This document shows, piece by piece, positions 23,370 to 30,033 of a stretch of 35,907 nucleotides of DNA. The stretch is from an uncultured Eubacteriales bacterium (GTDB lineage Bacteria > Bacillota > Clostridia > Christensenellales > Aristaeellaceae), in contig CACZLE010000023.1 in assembly GCA_902781945.1 (NCBI GenBank), positions 1 through 35,907 of the forward strand. Reading direction: 5' to 3'. Under the pieces are notes generated by a model, which ran no database searches, was not told the origin of the DNA, and worked only from the letters and a program-made list of their open reading frames with translations. Both the position numbers and the translations under genes were made by a program. Position 1 is the stretch's first letter, and every line of letters starts with the position of its first letter.

Positions 23370-23384
23370 GGGCCTCCGCGGCCC
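23370..23384. repeat. Small GC-rich palindrome (GGCCTCCGCGGCC core)
   Basis: GGGCC-TCCGC-GGCCC lies 14 bp after the E2-like stop. The same 13-nt core occurs after clpB (35741-35753). There is no U-tract, so its use as a terminator is unproven. Confidence 0.5.
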
Positions 23385-23421
23385 AATATCTCCCCTTGTT
23401 TGTCTGCTTTCATAAGCGCAT

Positions 23422-23451
23422 AAGAAACACCCCGCCGGGTTCCCGGCGGGG
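23422..23451 (-). terminator. Terminator of the hydrogenase operon
   Basis: CCCCGCCGGG (23430-23439) pairs with CCCGGCGGGG (23442-23451) around a 2-nt loop. On the minus strand it is followed by TGTTTCTTAT. It lies 17 bp after the hydA stop. Confidence 0.85.
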
Positions 23452-23467
23452 CGCTGTTGTTATGCGA

Positions 23468-25219
23468 TTACTTGACGTTTTCGTACTTGTCGCGGGCCAC
23501 GTAGGTGGTGTGCAGCAGGTGATGGGCCTTATGGCCGCCCACTTCGCCCAGGTACTCCTTGTAGAGCACCTTCAGCTCCTCGTTGTCCTGGCTCTTGCGG
23601 CGGGCCTTGCCTTCGTCCTCGCCATAGAGGGCCTTGGCGCGCTCGGCGGAGACGTTGACGCCCATGCGGATTTCGCTCTTGACGATGGGCTGACCGCCGC
23701 CGGTGACACAGCCGCCGGGGCAGCACATCACTTCGATGAACTCATACTTCTTTTCGCCGCTGCGGACGCTGTCCAAGAGCTTTTGGGCATTGGCGGTGCC
23801 ATGGGCCACGGCCACGTTCAGCTTGGTTTCGCCCAGGTCGATGACGGCTTCCTTGACGCCCTTGAGGCCGCGGACTTCGTGGAATTCCACCTTCTCCAGG
23901 GTCTTGCCGGTGACGACTTCGTAAGCGAAGCGCAGAGCGGCTTCCATCACGCCGCCGGTGGCGCCGAAGATGACGCCCGCGCCGGTGCTCTCGCCCAGCA
24001 CGCTGTCAAAGTCCTCTTCGGGCAGGGTGGCAAAGTCGATGCCCGCCTGGCGGATCATCTTGGCCAGCTCGCGGGTGGTGAGCACCTCGTCCACGTCCTG
24101 CATGCCGTAGTTGCTCAGCTCGGGCCGCTTGGCCTCAAACTTCTTGGCGGTGCAGGGCATGACGGACACCACGGCGATGTCCTTGGGATCGATGTCGAAC
24201 TTCTCGGCGTAGTAGGTCTTGATCACCGCGCCCAGCATCTCGTGGGGGCTCTTGCAGCTGGACAGGTTGGGGATGAAATCGCTGTTATAGGTCTCGCAGT
24301 ACTTGACCCAGCCGGGAGAGCAGCTGGTGATCATGGGCAGGGTGCCGCCCTTGGTCAGCCGCTGCACCAGCTCGGTGCCTTCCTCCAGGATGGTCAGGTC
24401 CGCGCCGAAGTCGGTGTCGAACACCTTGTCAAAGCCCAGACGGCGCAGGGCGGCGGCCATCTTGCCGGTGACGCTGGTGCCCATGGGGATGCCGAATTCC
24501 TCGCCCAGGGCGGCGCGCACGGCGGGAGCGGTCTGCACCACCACGTGCTTGGGGCCTTCCAGCAGCTTATCCACGGCCTTGATGGAATCCTTTTCCTTCA
24601 AAGCGCCCACGGGGCAGGCCACGATGCACTGGCCGCAGCCCACGCAGCCGGTATTGGCCAGGGGCAGCTTCCAGGGGCTCTCGATGGCGGTGGTGAAGCC
24701 GCGGCGCACAGCGCCGATGACGCCCACGTTCTGCTGCTGATGGCAGGCAGCCACGCAGCGGCGGCACAGCACGCACTTGTTGTTGTCGCGCACCACGCAG
24801 GGGCTGGCGTCGTCCACGTCGTAGTGGTTCATTTCGCCGGCAAAGTGGTTGTCGTCGTCAATGCCCAGATCGCGGCACAGATCCTGGAGCTCGCAATTGT
24901 TGTTGCGGGAGCAGGACAGGCACTTGCGGTCATGGATGGAGAGCAGCAGCTCCACCACGGTCTTGCGGGCCCGGCGCACGGCGGGGGTGTTGGTCTTGAC
25001 CACCATGCCCTCGCTGACGGGGTACACGCAGGCGGCCTGCAGGGCGCGGGCGCCCACGTCCACCACGCAGACGCGGCAAGCGCCGATCTGGTTGACATCC
25101 TTCAAATAGCACAGCGTGGGAATGTGAATATTGGCCTTGCGGGCAGCCTCCAGCACGGTGCTGCCGGCGGGCACGGACACCTGCACGCCGTCAATCGTCA
25201 AATTGATCATGTTTTCCAT
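23468..25219 (-). CDS. hydA: [FeFe] hydrogenase catalytic subunit HydA/HndD
   Basis: 583 residues, cytoplasmic. It reduces protons or oxidises H2 and, in HydABC/Hnd complexes, works with NAD(P)H and often ferredoxin by electron bifurcation. An N-terminal [2Fe-2S] domain (C37, C48, C51, C64) is followed by a His-Cys3 [4Fe-4S] site (H96, C100, C103, C109) and two [4Fe-4S] sites (C149/152/155/159 and C192/195/198/202). The H-cluster domain has L1 TSCSPGW (298-304), L2 VMPCTAKKFE (C356) and L3 EVMCCPGGCVTGG (C500, C504). The L1 motif has Ser301 where TSCCPxW has the second Cys. The C-terminal small-subunit-like segment is present (HHLLHTTY). AGGAGG with 8-nt spacing supports the start. Last gene of the operon; the maturases HydEFG are not in the window. 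Confidence 0.95.
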   Translation of the reverse strand: MENMINLTIDGVQVSVPAGSTVLEAARKANIHIPTLCYLKDVNQIGACRVCVVDVGARALQAACVYPVSEGMVVKTNTPAVRRARKTVVELLLSIHDRKCLSCSRNNNCELQDLCRDLGIDDDNHFAGEMNHYDVDDASPCVVRDNNKCVLCRRCVAACHQQQNVGVIGAVRRGFTTAIESPWKLPLANTGCVGCGQCIVACPVGALKEKDSIKAVDKLLEGPKHVVVQTAPAVRAALGEEFGIPMGTSVTGKMAAALRRLGFDKVFDTDFGADLTILEEGTELVQRLTKGGTLPMITSCSPGWVKYCETYNSDFIPNLSSCKSPHEMLGAVIKTYYAEKFDIDPKDIAVVSVMPCTAKKFEAKRPELSNYGMQDVDEVLTTRELAKMIRQAGIDFATLPEEDFDSVLGESTGAGVIFGATGGVMEAALRFAYEVVTGKTLEKVEFHEVRGLKGVKEAVIDLGETKLNVAVAHGTANAQKLLDSVRSGEKKYEFIEVMCCPGGCVTGGGQPIVKSEIRMGVNVSAERAKALYGEDEGKARRKSQDNEELKVLYKEYLGEVGGHKAHHLLHTTYVARDKYENVK

Positions 25220-25234
25220 ACAGCTGTCCTCCTA

Positions 25235-27034
25235 TTACTGACGGGAAATGGCGCCGAAGCGGCACTTCTCCATGCACGCGCCGCACTTGAGGCACTTGGC
25301 GGTATCGATAACGTGGGCCTGACGCACTTCGCCGCTGATGGCGCCGGCGGGGCACACCTTGGAGCAGGCGGTGCAGCCGCGGCACTTTTCGGCGTCGATG
25401 ACATATTGCAGCAGGGCGCGGCAATGATGGGCGGGGCACACATGATCCTTGATGTGGGCCTCGTACTCATGACGGAAGAATTTGAGGGTGGCCAGCACGG
25501 GGTTGGGCGCGGTCTGGCCCAGGCCACACAGGGCCGTGGCCTTGATGCCCTGGGCCAGCTCTTCCAGCTTGTCCAGGTCTTCCATGGTGCCCTTGCCTTC
25601 CACGATGCGGTTCAGGATCTCCAGCATGCGGCGGGTACCCACACGGCAGGGGGTGCACTTGCCGCAGCTCTCGTCCACGGTGAACTCCAGGAAGAAGCGG
25701 GCGATGTCCACCATGCAGTCGTCCTCGTCCATGACGATCATGCCGCCGGAGCCCATCATGGAGCCCGCGGCGATCAGGTTGTCATAGTCCACGGGGGTAT
25801 CCAGCAACTGGGTGGGCAGGCAGCCGCCGGAGGGGCCGCCGGTCTGCACGGCCTTGAATTTCTTGCCATTGGGAATGCCGCCGCCGATCTCGTAGATGAT
25901 GGTGCGCAGCGAGGTGCCCATGGGCACCTCCACCAGGCCGGTGTTGTTGATCTTGCCGCCCAGAGCAAACACCTTGGTGCCCTTGCTCTTTTCGGTGCCC
26001 ATGCTGGCGAACCAGTCCGCGCCGTTCAGGATGATCTGAGCCACGTTGGCGTAGGTTTCCACGTTGTTCAGCATGGTGGGCTTGGCGAACAGGCCCTTGA
26101 CAGCGGGGAAGGGAGGACGCGGGATGGGCTCGCCGCGCTTGCCCTCGATGGAGCGCATCAGCGCGGTTTCCTCGCCGCAGACGAAGGCGCCGGCGCCCAG
26201 GCGGATCTTGATGTCAAAGTTGAAGCCGGTGCCGAAGATGTTTTCGCCCAGCAAGCCATACTCATGGGCCTGGCCGATGGCGATCTCCAGACGCTTGACG
26301 GCGATGGGATACTCGGCACGCACATAGATGTAGCCTTCCGCCGCGCCGATGGCATAGCCCGCGATGGCCATGGCCTCCAGCACGCTGTGGGGGTCGCCCT
26401 CCAGGATGGAGCGGTCCATGAACGCGCCGGGGTCGCCCTCGTCGGCGTTGCAGGCCACGAACTTATCGGGGCCGGGGCTGTTGTAGGTGAACTTCCACTT
26501 GAGACCGGTGGGGAAGCCGCCGCCGCCGCGGCCGCGCAGGCCGGACTTCAAAATCTCGTCGATGACTTCCTCGCGGGTCATCTGGGTCAGGGCCTTTTCC
26601 AGGGCCTTGTAGCCGTCGAAGGCCAGGTATTCGTCGATGTTTTCGGGATCGATGACGCCGCAGTTGCGCAGGGCGATGCGGTGCTGGTGCTTGTAGAAGC
26701 CGATCTCGTCCAGGGGCTTGCTGGCGTCCTGCTCCTGGGTGGCGTGGTCGGTGTACACCAGGTGCTGCACGGGACGGCCCTTGAGCAGGTGCTCAGAGAC
26801 GATCTCGTCCACGTCCTCCACCTTCACGCGGGAGTAGAAGGTGCCTTCGGGGTACACGATGACCACAGGGCCAGCCTCGCACAGGCCAAAGCAGCCAGTG
26901 CGGATGACCTTGACTTCCTTGTCCAGGCCCTTTTCCTTGATCTGCTGTTCAAAACGCTCGATGATCTGCGCCGAACCGGAAGACGTACAGCCGGTGCCGC
27001 CGCAGCAGAGTACGTGCGCGCGATAGATTTCCAT
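25235..27034 (-). CDS. hydB: NADH-binding flavin subunit of the hydrogenase (HydB/HndC, NuoF-like)
   Basis: 599 residues. The N-terminal thioredoxin-like [2Fe-2S] domain has C11, C16, C48 and C52. The NuoF core follows with GRGGGGFPTGLKW (168-180) and NADEGDPGAF for NADH and FMN binding, AGAFVCGEETAL at ~281-292, and the [4Fe-4S] ligands C457, C460, C463 and C503. The C-terminus carries two ferredoxin-type [4Fe-4S] sites (C551/554/557/561 and C581/584/587/591). An extra Cys pair (C533, C538) matches the additional metal site known in this family. It passes electrons between NAD(H), its clusters and HydA. It lies 15 bp upstream of hydA and downstream of hndB. Confidence 0.95.
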   Translation of the reverse strand: MEIYRAHVLCCGGTGCTSSGSAQIIERFEQQIKEKGLDKEVKVIRTGCFGLCEAGPVVIVYPEGTFYSRVKVEDVDEIVSEHLLKGRPVQHLVYTDHATQEQDASKPLDEIGFYKHQHRIALRNCGVIDPENIDEYLAFDGYKALEKALTQMTREEVIDEILKSGLRGRGGGGFPTGLKWKFTYNSPGPDKFVACNADEGDPGAFMDRSILEGDPHSVLEAMAIAGYAIGAAEGYIYVRAEYPIAVKRLEIAIGQAHEYGLLGENIFGTGFNFDIKIRLGAGAFVCGEETALMRSIEGKRGEPIPRPPFPAVKGLFAKPTMLNNVETYANVAQIILNGADWFASMGTEKSKGTKVFALGGKINNTGLVEVPMGTSLRTIIYEIGGGIPNGKKFKAVQTGGPSGGCLPTQLLDTPVDYDNLIAAGSMMGSGGMIVMDEDDCMVDIARFFLEFTVDESCGKCTPCRVGTRRMLEILNRIVEGKGTMEDLDKLEELAQGIKATALCGLGQTAPNPVLATLKFFRHEYEAHIKDHVCPAHHCRALLQYVIDAEKCRGCTACSKVCPAGAISGEVRQAHVIDTAKCLKCGACMEKCRFGAISRQ

Positions 27035-27061
27035 GTGGCAATTCCTCCTCAGCGGTCAGCT

Positions 27062-27442
27062 TTATTTGTTCTCCTCGGCGGCGCCGATGGTATACTCCGT
27101 CACGGGGCGGCCATTGACGATGTGCTCGGCCACCACGCGGCCCACCTTTTCAGGGGTCATGTGCACGTAGGTCACCTTTTCCTGGCCGGGCAGATACACA
27201 TCCACCATGGGCTCCAGGCGGCACATGCCGATGCAGCCGGTCTGGCTGACGGTGACATGGGACAGGCCGCGCTTGTTGATCTCGTCCATGAAGCCCATCA
27301 TCACGGGCCGGGCGCCGGCGGCGATACCGCAGGTGGCCATGCCCACCACCACGCGGATGTTTTCGTTCTGATCTTCCTTGCGCAGGTTGATGCGCTGCAG
27401 GGTGCGTTGACGGATGGCTTCCAGTTCAGCCATAGATTTCAT
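27062..27442 (-). CDS. hndB: Small [2Fe-2S] ferredoxin-like subunit HndB
   Basis: 126 residues with a thioredoxin-like [2Fe-2S] fold: ATCGIAAGARPVM supplies one Cys and TGCIGMCRLEP two. The usual first pair (C-x4-C) is reduced to a single Cys before GIAAGA, as in many HndB proteins. VTYVHMTPEKVGRVVAEHIVNGRPV is the typical C-terminus. GGAGG with 9-nt spacing supports the ATG at 27442, which overlaps the upstream ATPase stop by 4 nt. It is an electron-transfer subunit of the NAD(P)-linked hydrogenase. Confidence 0.9.
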   Translation of the reverse strand: MKSMAELEAIRQRTLQRINLRKEDQNENIRVVVGMATCGIAAGARPVMMGFMDEINKRGLSHVTVSQTGCIGMCRLEPMVDVYLPGQEKVTYVHMTPEKVGRVVAEHIVNGRPVTEYTIGAAEENK

Positions 27443-27993
27443 AGGATCACACCTCCAAAAATCGGTTCCAGTTCTTCCCGGATGGCTTCCAGCATCCAGG
27501 AAGCGACCTCGGGTTCGTTAAGCGGTACGTCTCCCAGGGCCTGCCGCACCTCGCGGGTGTCAAACTGCATCTCTCCCTTGGGAGAGGCGCATTCCAGCAC
27601 GAAGTCCGGACCCTCCGGATTGGCGGTCACAAGGGATACCACCGTGCCCGCCAGATCCCCCAGGGGCAGGCAGTCGATGCTGTCCCCATGCAGGGTGGCG
27701 GTAAAGGTGGTGCCCACCCCCACCTGGCTTTCGATGGCGATGTCGCCGCCGGTAAGGCGGGCGTTCTGCGCCATCAGGGGAATGCCCAGGCCCACCTTGC
27801 GGGTGGTGCGGGTGGTGCCAAAGGGGCTCATGACCCTTTGGAGCAGCTCCGCGTCCATGCCGCAGCCGTCGTCTTTGATGGTCAGGGTGATGAGCTTGCC
27901 CTCATCCACCTTGACCCCGATGGCGACCACGCTGGCCTTGGCGCGCACGCTGTTTTCCGCCAGATCCAGGATATGAAGCGACAGGTCCCGCAT
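27439..27993 (-). CDS. GHKL-type ATP-binding protein in the hydrogenase operon
   Basis: 184 residues. A lone HATPase_c domain: N-box HILDLAENSVRA, G1 IKDDGCGMD, then GTTRTTRKVGLGIPL and GVGTTF. A ~70-residue C-terminal tail follows (GDLAGTVVSLVTANPEGPDFVLE..). There is no HisKA domain and no phospho-acceptor. Such genes often sit between the NuoE-like and HndB genes of clostridial hydrogenase operons; the role is not established, and could be regulation or assembly. GGGAG with 9-nt spacing supports the start, 6 bp after the hydC stop. A second GHKL protein occurs in the sensory module at 31365-31793. Confidence 0.88.
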   Translation of the reverse strand: MRDLSLHILDLAENSVRAKASVVAIGVKVDEGKLITLTIKDDGCGMDAELLQRVMSPFGTTRTTRKVGLGIPLMAQNARLTGGDIAIESQVGVGTTFTATLHGDSIDCLPLGDLAGTVVSLVTANPEGPDFVLECASPKGEMQFDTREVRQALGDVPLNEPEVASWMLEAIREELEPIFGGVIL

Positions 27994-27999
27994 GAATGC

Positions 28000-28470
28000 T
28001 TACTCCCTGTACTTGGCGATGATGCCGGGGATATCGTCCGGCACCAGGCGGCCATACACTTCGTCGTTGACGGTCATAACGGGGGCCAGGCCGCAGGCGC
28101 CCAGGCAGCGGGTGGCCTGCAGGGTGAACATGCCGTCCTCCGTGGTGTCGCCCACGGGGATGCGCAGCTCCTCGCTCAGACGGTCCAGCACCTTCTGGCT
28201 GCCCTTCACATAGCAGGCGGTGCCCAGGCAAACGCTGATCACATACTTGCCGGCGGGCTTCAGCTTAAACTGGCTGTAGAAAGTCGCAACGCCATATACT
28301 TCGCTGAGCGTGACGCCCAGGCCCTCCGCGATGGCCTTCTGCACGTCCATGGACACGCAGCCAAAGATGTTCTGCGCGCGCTGCATGACGGGCATCAACG
28401 CACCGGGCTGATCCTTGAGCTCTTCGATCACTTGTTTCAGCTGCTCAAATTTCTCTTTGTTGTCCGGCAT
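28000..28470 (-). CDS. hydC: [2Fe-2S] subunit HydC/HndA (NuoE-like)
   Basis: 156 residues. An N-terminal helical bundle (LMPVMQRAQNIFGCVSMDVQKAIAEGLGVTLSEVYGVATFY) is followed by a thioredoxin-like domain with the four ligands in SVCLGTACYVKGS and ATRCLGACGLAP. It carries the [2Fe-2S] cluster next to the flavin subunit. The ATG at 28470 starts at the family-typical MPDNKEKFEQL with GGAGG ~12 nt upstream; an in-frame ATG at 28503 is less likely. First gene of the operon hydC-GHKL-hndB-hydB-hydA. Confidence 0.93.
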   Translation of the reverse strand: MPDNKEKFEQLKQVIEELKDQPGALMPVMQRAQNIFGCVSMDVQKAIAEGLGVTLSEVYGVATFYSQFKLKPAGKYVISVCLGTACYVKGSQKVLDRLSEELRIPVGDTTEDGMFTLQATRCLGACGLAPVMTVNDEVYGRLVPDDIPGIIAKYRE

Positions 28471-28528
28471 AACAGGAAATTCCCTCCTTTTTATCGGGTC
28501 CATGTATCCTTGATACACACACCGGTTT

Positions 28529-28557
28529 ATTGTATCACGTTTGTTCTGAAATTGCAC
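28529..28557 (-). promoter_or_regulatory. Putative promoter of the hydrogenase operon
   Basis: On the minus strand, GTGCAA (28557-28552), a 17-nt spacer and TACAAT (28534-28529). The -35 is poor, which fits a promoter needing an activator. The predicted start is ~50 nt before the ATG at 28470. Confidence 0.5.
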
Positions 28558-28573
28558 GCTTTTTTTAAGACTT

Positions 28574-28610
28574 TTTTATCGATAAAACGATATTTTTTAT
28601 GGATAAAAAA
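28574..28610. promoter_or_regulatory. Tandem AT-rich palindromes upstream of the hydrogenase promoter
   Basis: TTTTATCGATAAAA (28574-28587, perfect) and TTTTTTATGGATAAAAAA (28593-28610, perfect except the GG centre) have centres 21 bp apart, two helical turns. They lie ~17-53 bp upstream of the -35 hexamer. The composition stands out from the GC-rich surroundings. They may be binding sites for a dimeric activator or repressor, or an UP-like element. Confidence 0.5.
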
Positions 28611-28621
28611 GAAAAAATTTG

Positions 28622-29329
28622 TTAAATTTCCTTTTTGGAGCGCATCCAGGCCAAAAGATCGGCCACGCTGCGGTGCTCCAGGCGCAGGGCGTGCTCCCTT
28701 TCCTGGATGTCCCCCAGGTAGTGAGCGTCGGAGGAATGCAGCACGTGGCGGCCCTCCAAGGCCTTTTCGTCGCAGGGCAGCAGCCGCCACATCTCCACCG
28801 TGGGGAAGTAAGGGGTCTCGGGCATCATACCCAGATTGACCAGCAGCCCGTGGGAGCCGCGGTTGATGTGGGCGGGCACGGGCACGCCGCCGTAATCGAT
28901 CACCTGTTTGGCCGTTTCGCTGAGGCTGAAATCCGTGGCCCCGATCAGCAGGGCGTCCTCCTCGTCGATCTGCTCGTCGTCGCTGTTCATCACCCGCTGG
29001 TAGCCGAAAAAGGAAGGCTTGTTCTTCTTGGGCGGCAGATGCGTCTTGATCATGCTGCTAAAATCCAGCGCCGTCTGCACGTCCGGGAAATACCCCAGCA
29101 TGTGCACCTCCTCCCGGGTGGTGATCTCCATGCCGGGCACCAAAAGCAGCCCGTAAGCGTCGCACGCCTCCTGAATGGCGGGCAGATTGCGGGCCGTGTT
29201 GTGATCGGTGAGCGCAATGATATCCAGCCCCTTGATTTTGGCCATGCCCGCGATGTTGCAGGGGGTCATGTCATCGTCCCCGCAGGGCGACAGACAGGAG
29301 TGGATGTGGAGATCGGCAAAGAGTTCCAT
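28622..29329 (-). CDS. PHP-domain phosphoesterase (TrpH/YciV-like)
   Basis: 235 residues. A PHP metal-dependent phosphoesterase core: DLHIHSCLSPCG (first His-x-His), ITALTDHN-like IIALTDHNTARNLPA, VPGMEITTREEVHMLGYF (Glu and His ligands), PVPAHINRGSHG and HSSDAHYLGDI (final Asp-x-His). An insert with KKNKPSFFGYQRVMNSDDEQIDEEDALLIGATD sits in the middle. The likely activity is hydrolysis of nucleotide or oligonucleotide phosphates; the substrate is unknown. AAGGAA about 8 nt before the ATG at 29329 lies in the end of the preceding gene, which stops 4 bp upstream. PHP genes recur beside sensory [FeFe] hydrogenase genes, suggesting a second-messenger or regulatory role. Confidence 0.87.
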   Translation of the reverse strand: MELFADLHIHSCLSPCGDDDMTPCNIAGMAKIKGLDIIALTDHNTARNLPAIQEACDAYGLLLVPGMEITTREEVHMLGYFPDVQTALDFSSMIKTHLPPKKNKPSFFGYQRVMNSDDEQIDEEDALLIGATDFSLSETAKQVIDYGGVPVPAHINRGSHGLLVNLGMMPETPYFPTVEMWRLLPCDEKALEGRHVLHSSDAHYLGDIQEREHALRLEHRSVADLLAWMRSKKEI

Positions 29330-29333
29330 GGGG

Positions 29334-29678
29334 TTATTCCTTATCCGGCACGCCCGCAGCATGGAGCCTGCCGCAGATCTCATAGCCGCTCAGGGGGCTT
29401 TCCAGCACGCACACGCCCTCCTCGGCGGCCTTGTCCAGGCTCTCCTTTTCCATATGAATGCTCTCGGGCATGATGACGCAGGCCATGTCGTGCAGGGCCG
29501 CCACGGCGATGACGTTCATGTGGATCTGCACCGTCACCCAGGCCATGCCCTCCTGGCCGTGGGCCATCACCCAGCTGAGCAGATCGCAGGTGTAGCCGCA
29601 CAGCACATCCTTTTCCAGATCAGCCTCCGGGGTGACGACCTGCGCATCGATCAGGGGCATAATATCTTTGATCTTCAT
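29334..29678 (-). CDS. DRTGG-like domain protein (second of two)
   Basis: 114 residues, a single alpha/beta domain: MKIKDIMPLIDAQVVTPEAD, VLCGYTCDLLSWVMAH, WVTVQIHMNVIAVAALHDMACVIMP and a C-terminal GYEICGRLHAAGVP. It is laid out like the DRTGG-like protein at 31790-32164 and is its likely paralogue. The ATG at 29678 has GGAGG 11 nt upstream; an in-frame ATG at 29702 would contain that ribosome site. It forms a tight pair with the PHP gene. DRTGG domains are thought to bind ligands and regulate other proteins; no enzymatic residue is evident. Confidence 0.78.
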   Translation of the reverse strand: MKIKDIMPLIDAQVVTPEADLEKDVLCGYTCDLLSWVMAHGQEGMAWVTVQIHMNVIAVAALHDMACVIMPESIHMEKESLDKAAEEGVCVLESPLSGYEICGRLHAAGVPDKE

Positions 29679-29695
29679 TGCAAAATATTCCTCCG

Positions 29696-29724
29696 TTGAC
29701 ATGAATTGAAATACCCTTTATAAT
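29696..29724 (+). promoter_or_regulatory. Consensus promoter of the toxin gene
   Basis: TTGACA (29696-29701), a 17-nt spacer and TATAAT (29719-29724): a full match to the sigma-A consensus. The predicted start is ~29731 (GGGACAGG). Confidence 0.88.
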
Positions 29725-29760
29725 AACCGTGGGACAGGAAGAAAAATACGCGGGGCTGAT

Positions 29761-29788
29761 GCCTGCCGGACTACAAAGGAAGGCAGGT
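29761..29788 (+). promoter_or_regulatory. Leader hairpin masking the toxin ribosome site
   Basis: GCCTGCC (29761-29767) pairs with GGCAGGT (29782-29788), with one G-U pair. It encloses AAAGGAAGG and ends 1-2 nt before the start codon. Such a fold would lower toxin translation until the mRNA is processed or refolded. Confidence 0.55.
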
Positions 29789-29789
29789 G

Positions 29790-29885
29790 ATGCGCATGAC
29801 GACCTATGAGACCATCATGGTTATCATCGGATTCACGAACTGCTTGCTGATCGTGCTGGTAGCCTTTATCGGCAGTAAGAAGTAA
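29790..29885 (+). CDS. Holin-like type I toxin peptide (TxpA/Fst-like)
   Basis: 31 residues from the ATG at 29790, or 29 from the ATG at 29796, where the family-typical MTTYE begins. A short polar N-terminus is followed by one ~20-residue hydrophobic helix (IMVIIGFTNCLLIVLVAFIG) and a basic SKK tail. This is the layout of the 'putative holin-like toxin' peptides, which insert into the membrane. AAGGAAGG lies 6 nt upstream of 29790. The gene has its own consensus promoter, a structured leader and a 13-bp-stem terminator 10 bp after the stop. A consensus promoter faces it from the other side and would drive an antisense RNA. Confidence 0.82.
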   Translation: MRMTTYETIMVIIGFTNCLLIVLVAFIGSKK

Positions 29886-29889
29886 GTAC

Positions 29890-29984
29890 AAGAGAAGCCG
29901 CCGCGTAGGGCAAATACGCGGCGGCTTTCATAAGGACTCACGCCGACAGGCGCTTGTTCTGCGGAAGCAAACCCTCTTCCTGTC
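29890..29984 (-). ncRNA. Predicted antisense RNA antitoxin
   Basis: Inferred from a consensus promoter (30017-29989) whose start would be near 29984 and from the shared terminator at 29895-29927. The RNA would be ~90 nt and complementary to the 3' end of a toxin transcript that includes or passes the terminator. Its 5' end carries GGACAGGAAGA, identical to the 5' end of the toxin mRNA; this is an inverted repeat in the DNA (29732-29742 and 29975-29985). The layout resembles the convergent Fst/RNAII and TxpA/RatA loci. Confidence 0.6.
29895..29930. terminator. Shared hairpin terminator of toxin mRNA and antisense RNA
   Basis: A perfect 13-bp stem (29895-29907 and 29915-29927, AAGCCGCCGCGTA) with a 7-nt loop. 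It is followed on the plus strand by TCATAAGG, and on the minus strand by CTCTTGTAC. U-tracts are short on both sides. It may also stop leftward transcription coming from the HydS-like gene. Confidence 0.7.
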
Positions 29985-29988
29985 CTTT

Positions 29989-30017
29989 ATTATACCCGCC
30001 ACGGGCAGCTGTGTCAA
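29989..30017 (-). promoter_or_regulatory. Consensus promoter of the antisense RNA
   Basis: On the minus strand, TTGACA (30017-30012), a 17-nt spacer and TATAAT (29994-29989). It is a full consensus match 17 bp beyond the stop of the HydS-like gene. Confidence 0.88.
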
Positions 30018-30033
30018 GAACACGGCTGCCTTT

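Noticed and set aside
23396..27976. Open frame of more than 1500 codons on the plus strand opposite the hyd operon
   Set aside because: It is an antisense shadow caused by strong GC bias at third codon positions. Its His/Ala/Gly-rich composition and lack of domains contrast with the clear HydA, HydB and HndB proteins on the other strand.
28619..28625. Rex operator upstream of hydC
   Set aside because: Only one half-site (TTGTTAA) is present, and the second half at N4 spacing is missing. It also lies at the very end of the PHP gene, far from the promoter.
29732..29985. Direct complementarity between the 5' ends of toxin mRNA and antisense RNA
   Set aside because: The shared GGACAGGAAGA is an inverted repeat in DNA, so the two RNAs carry the same sequence and cannot pair there. 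Pairing would be at the terminator end.
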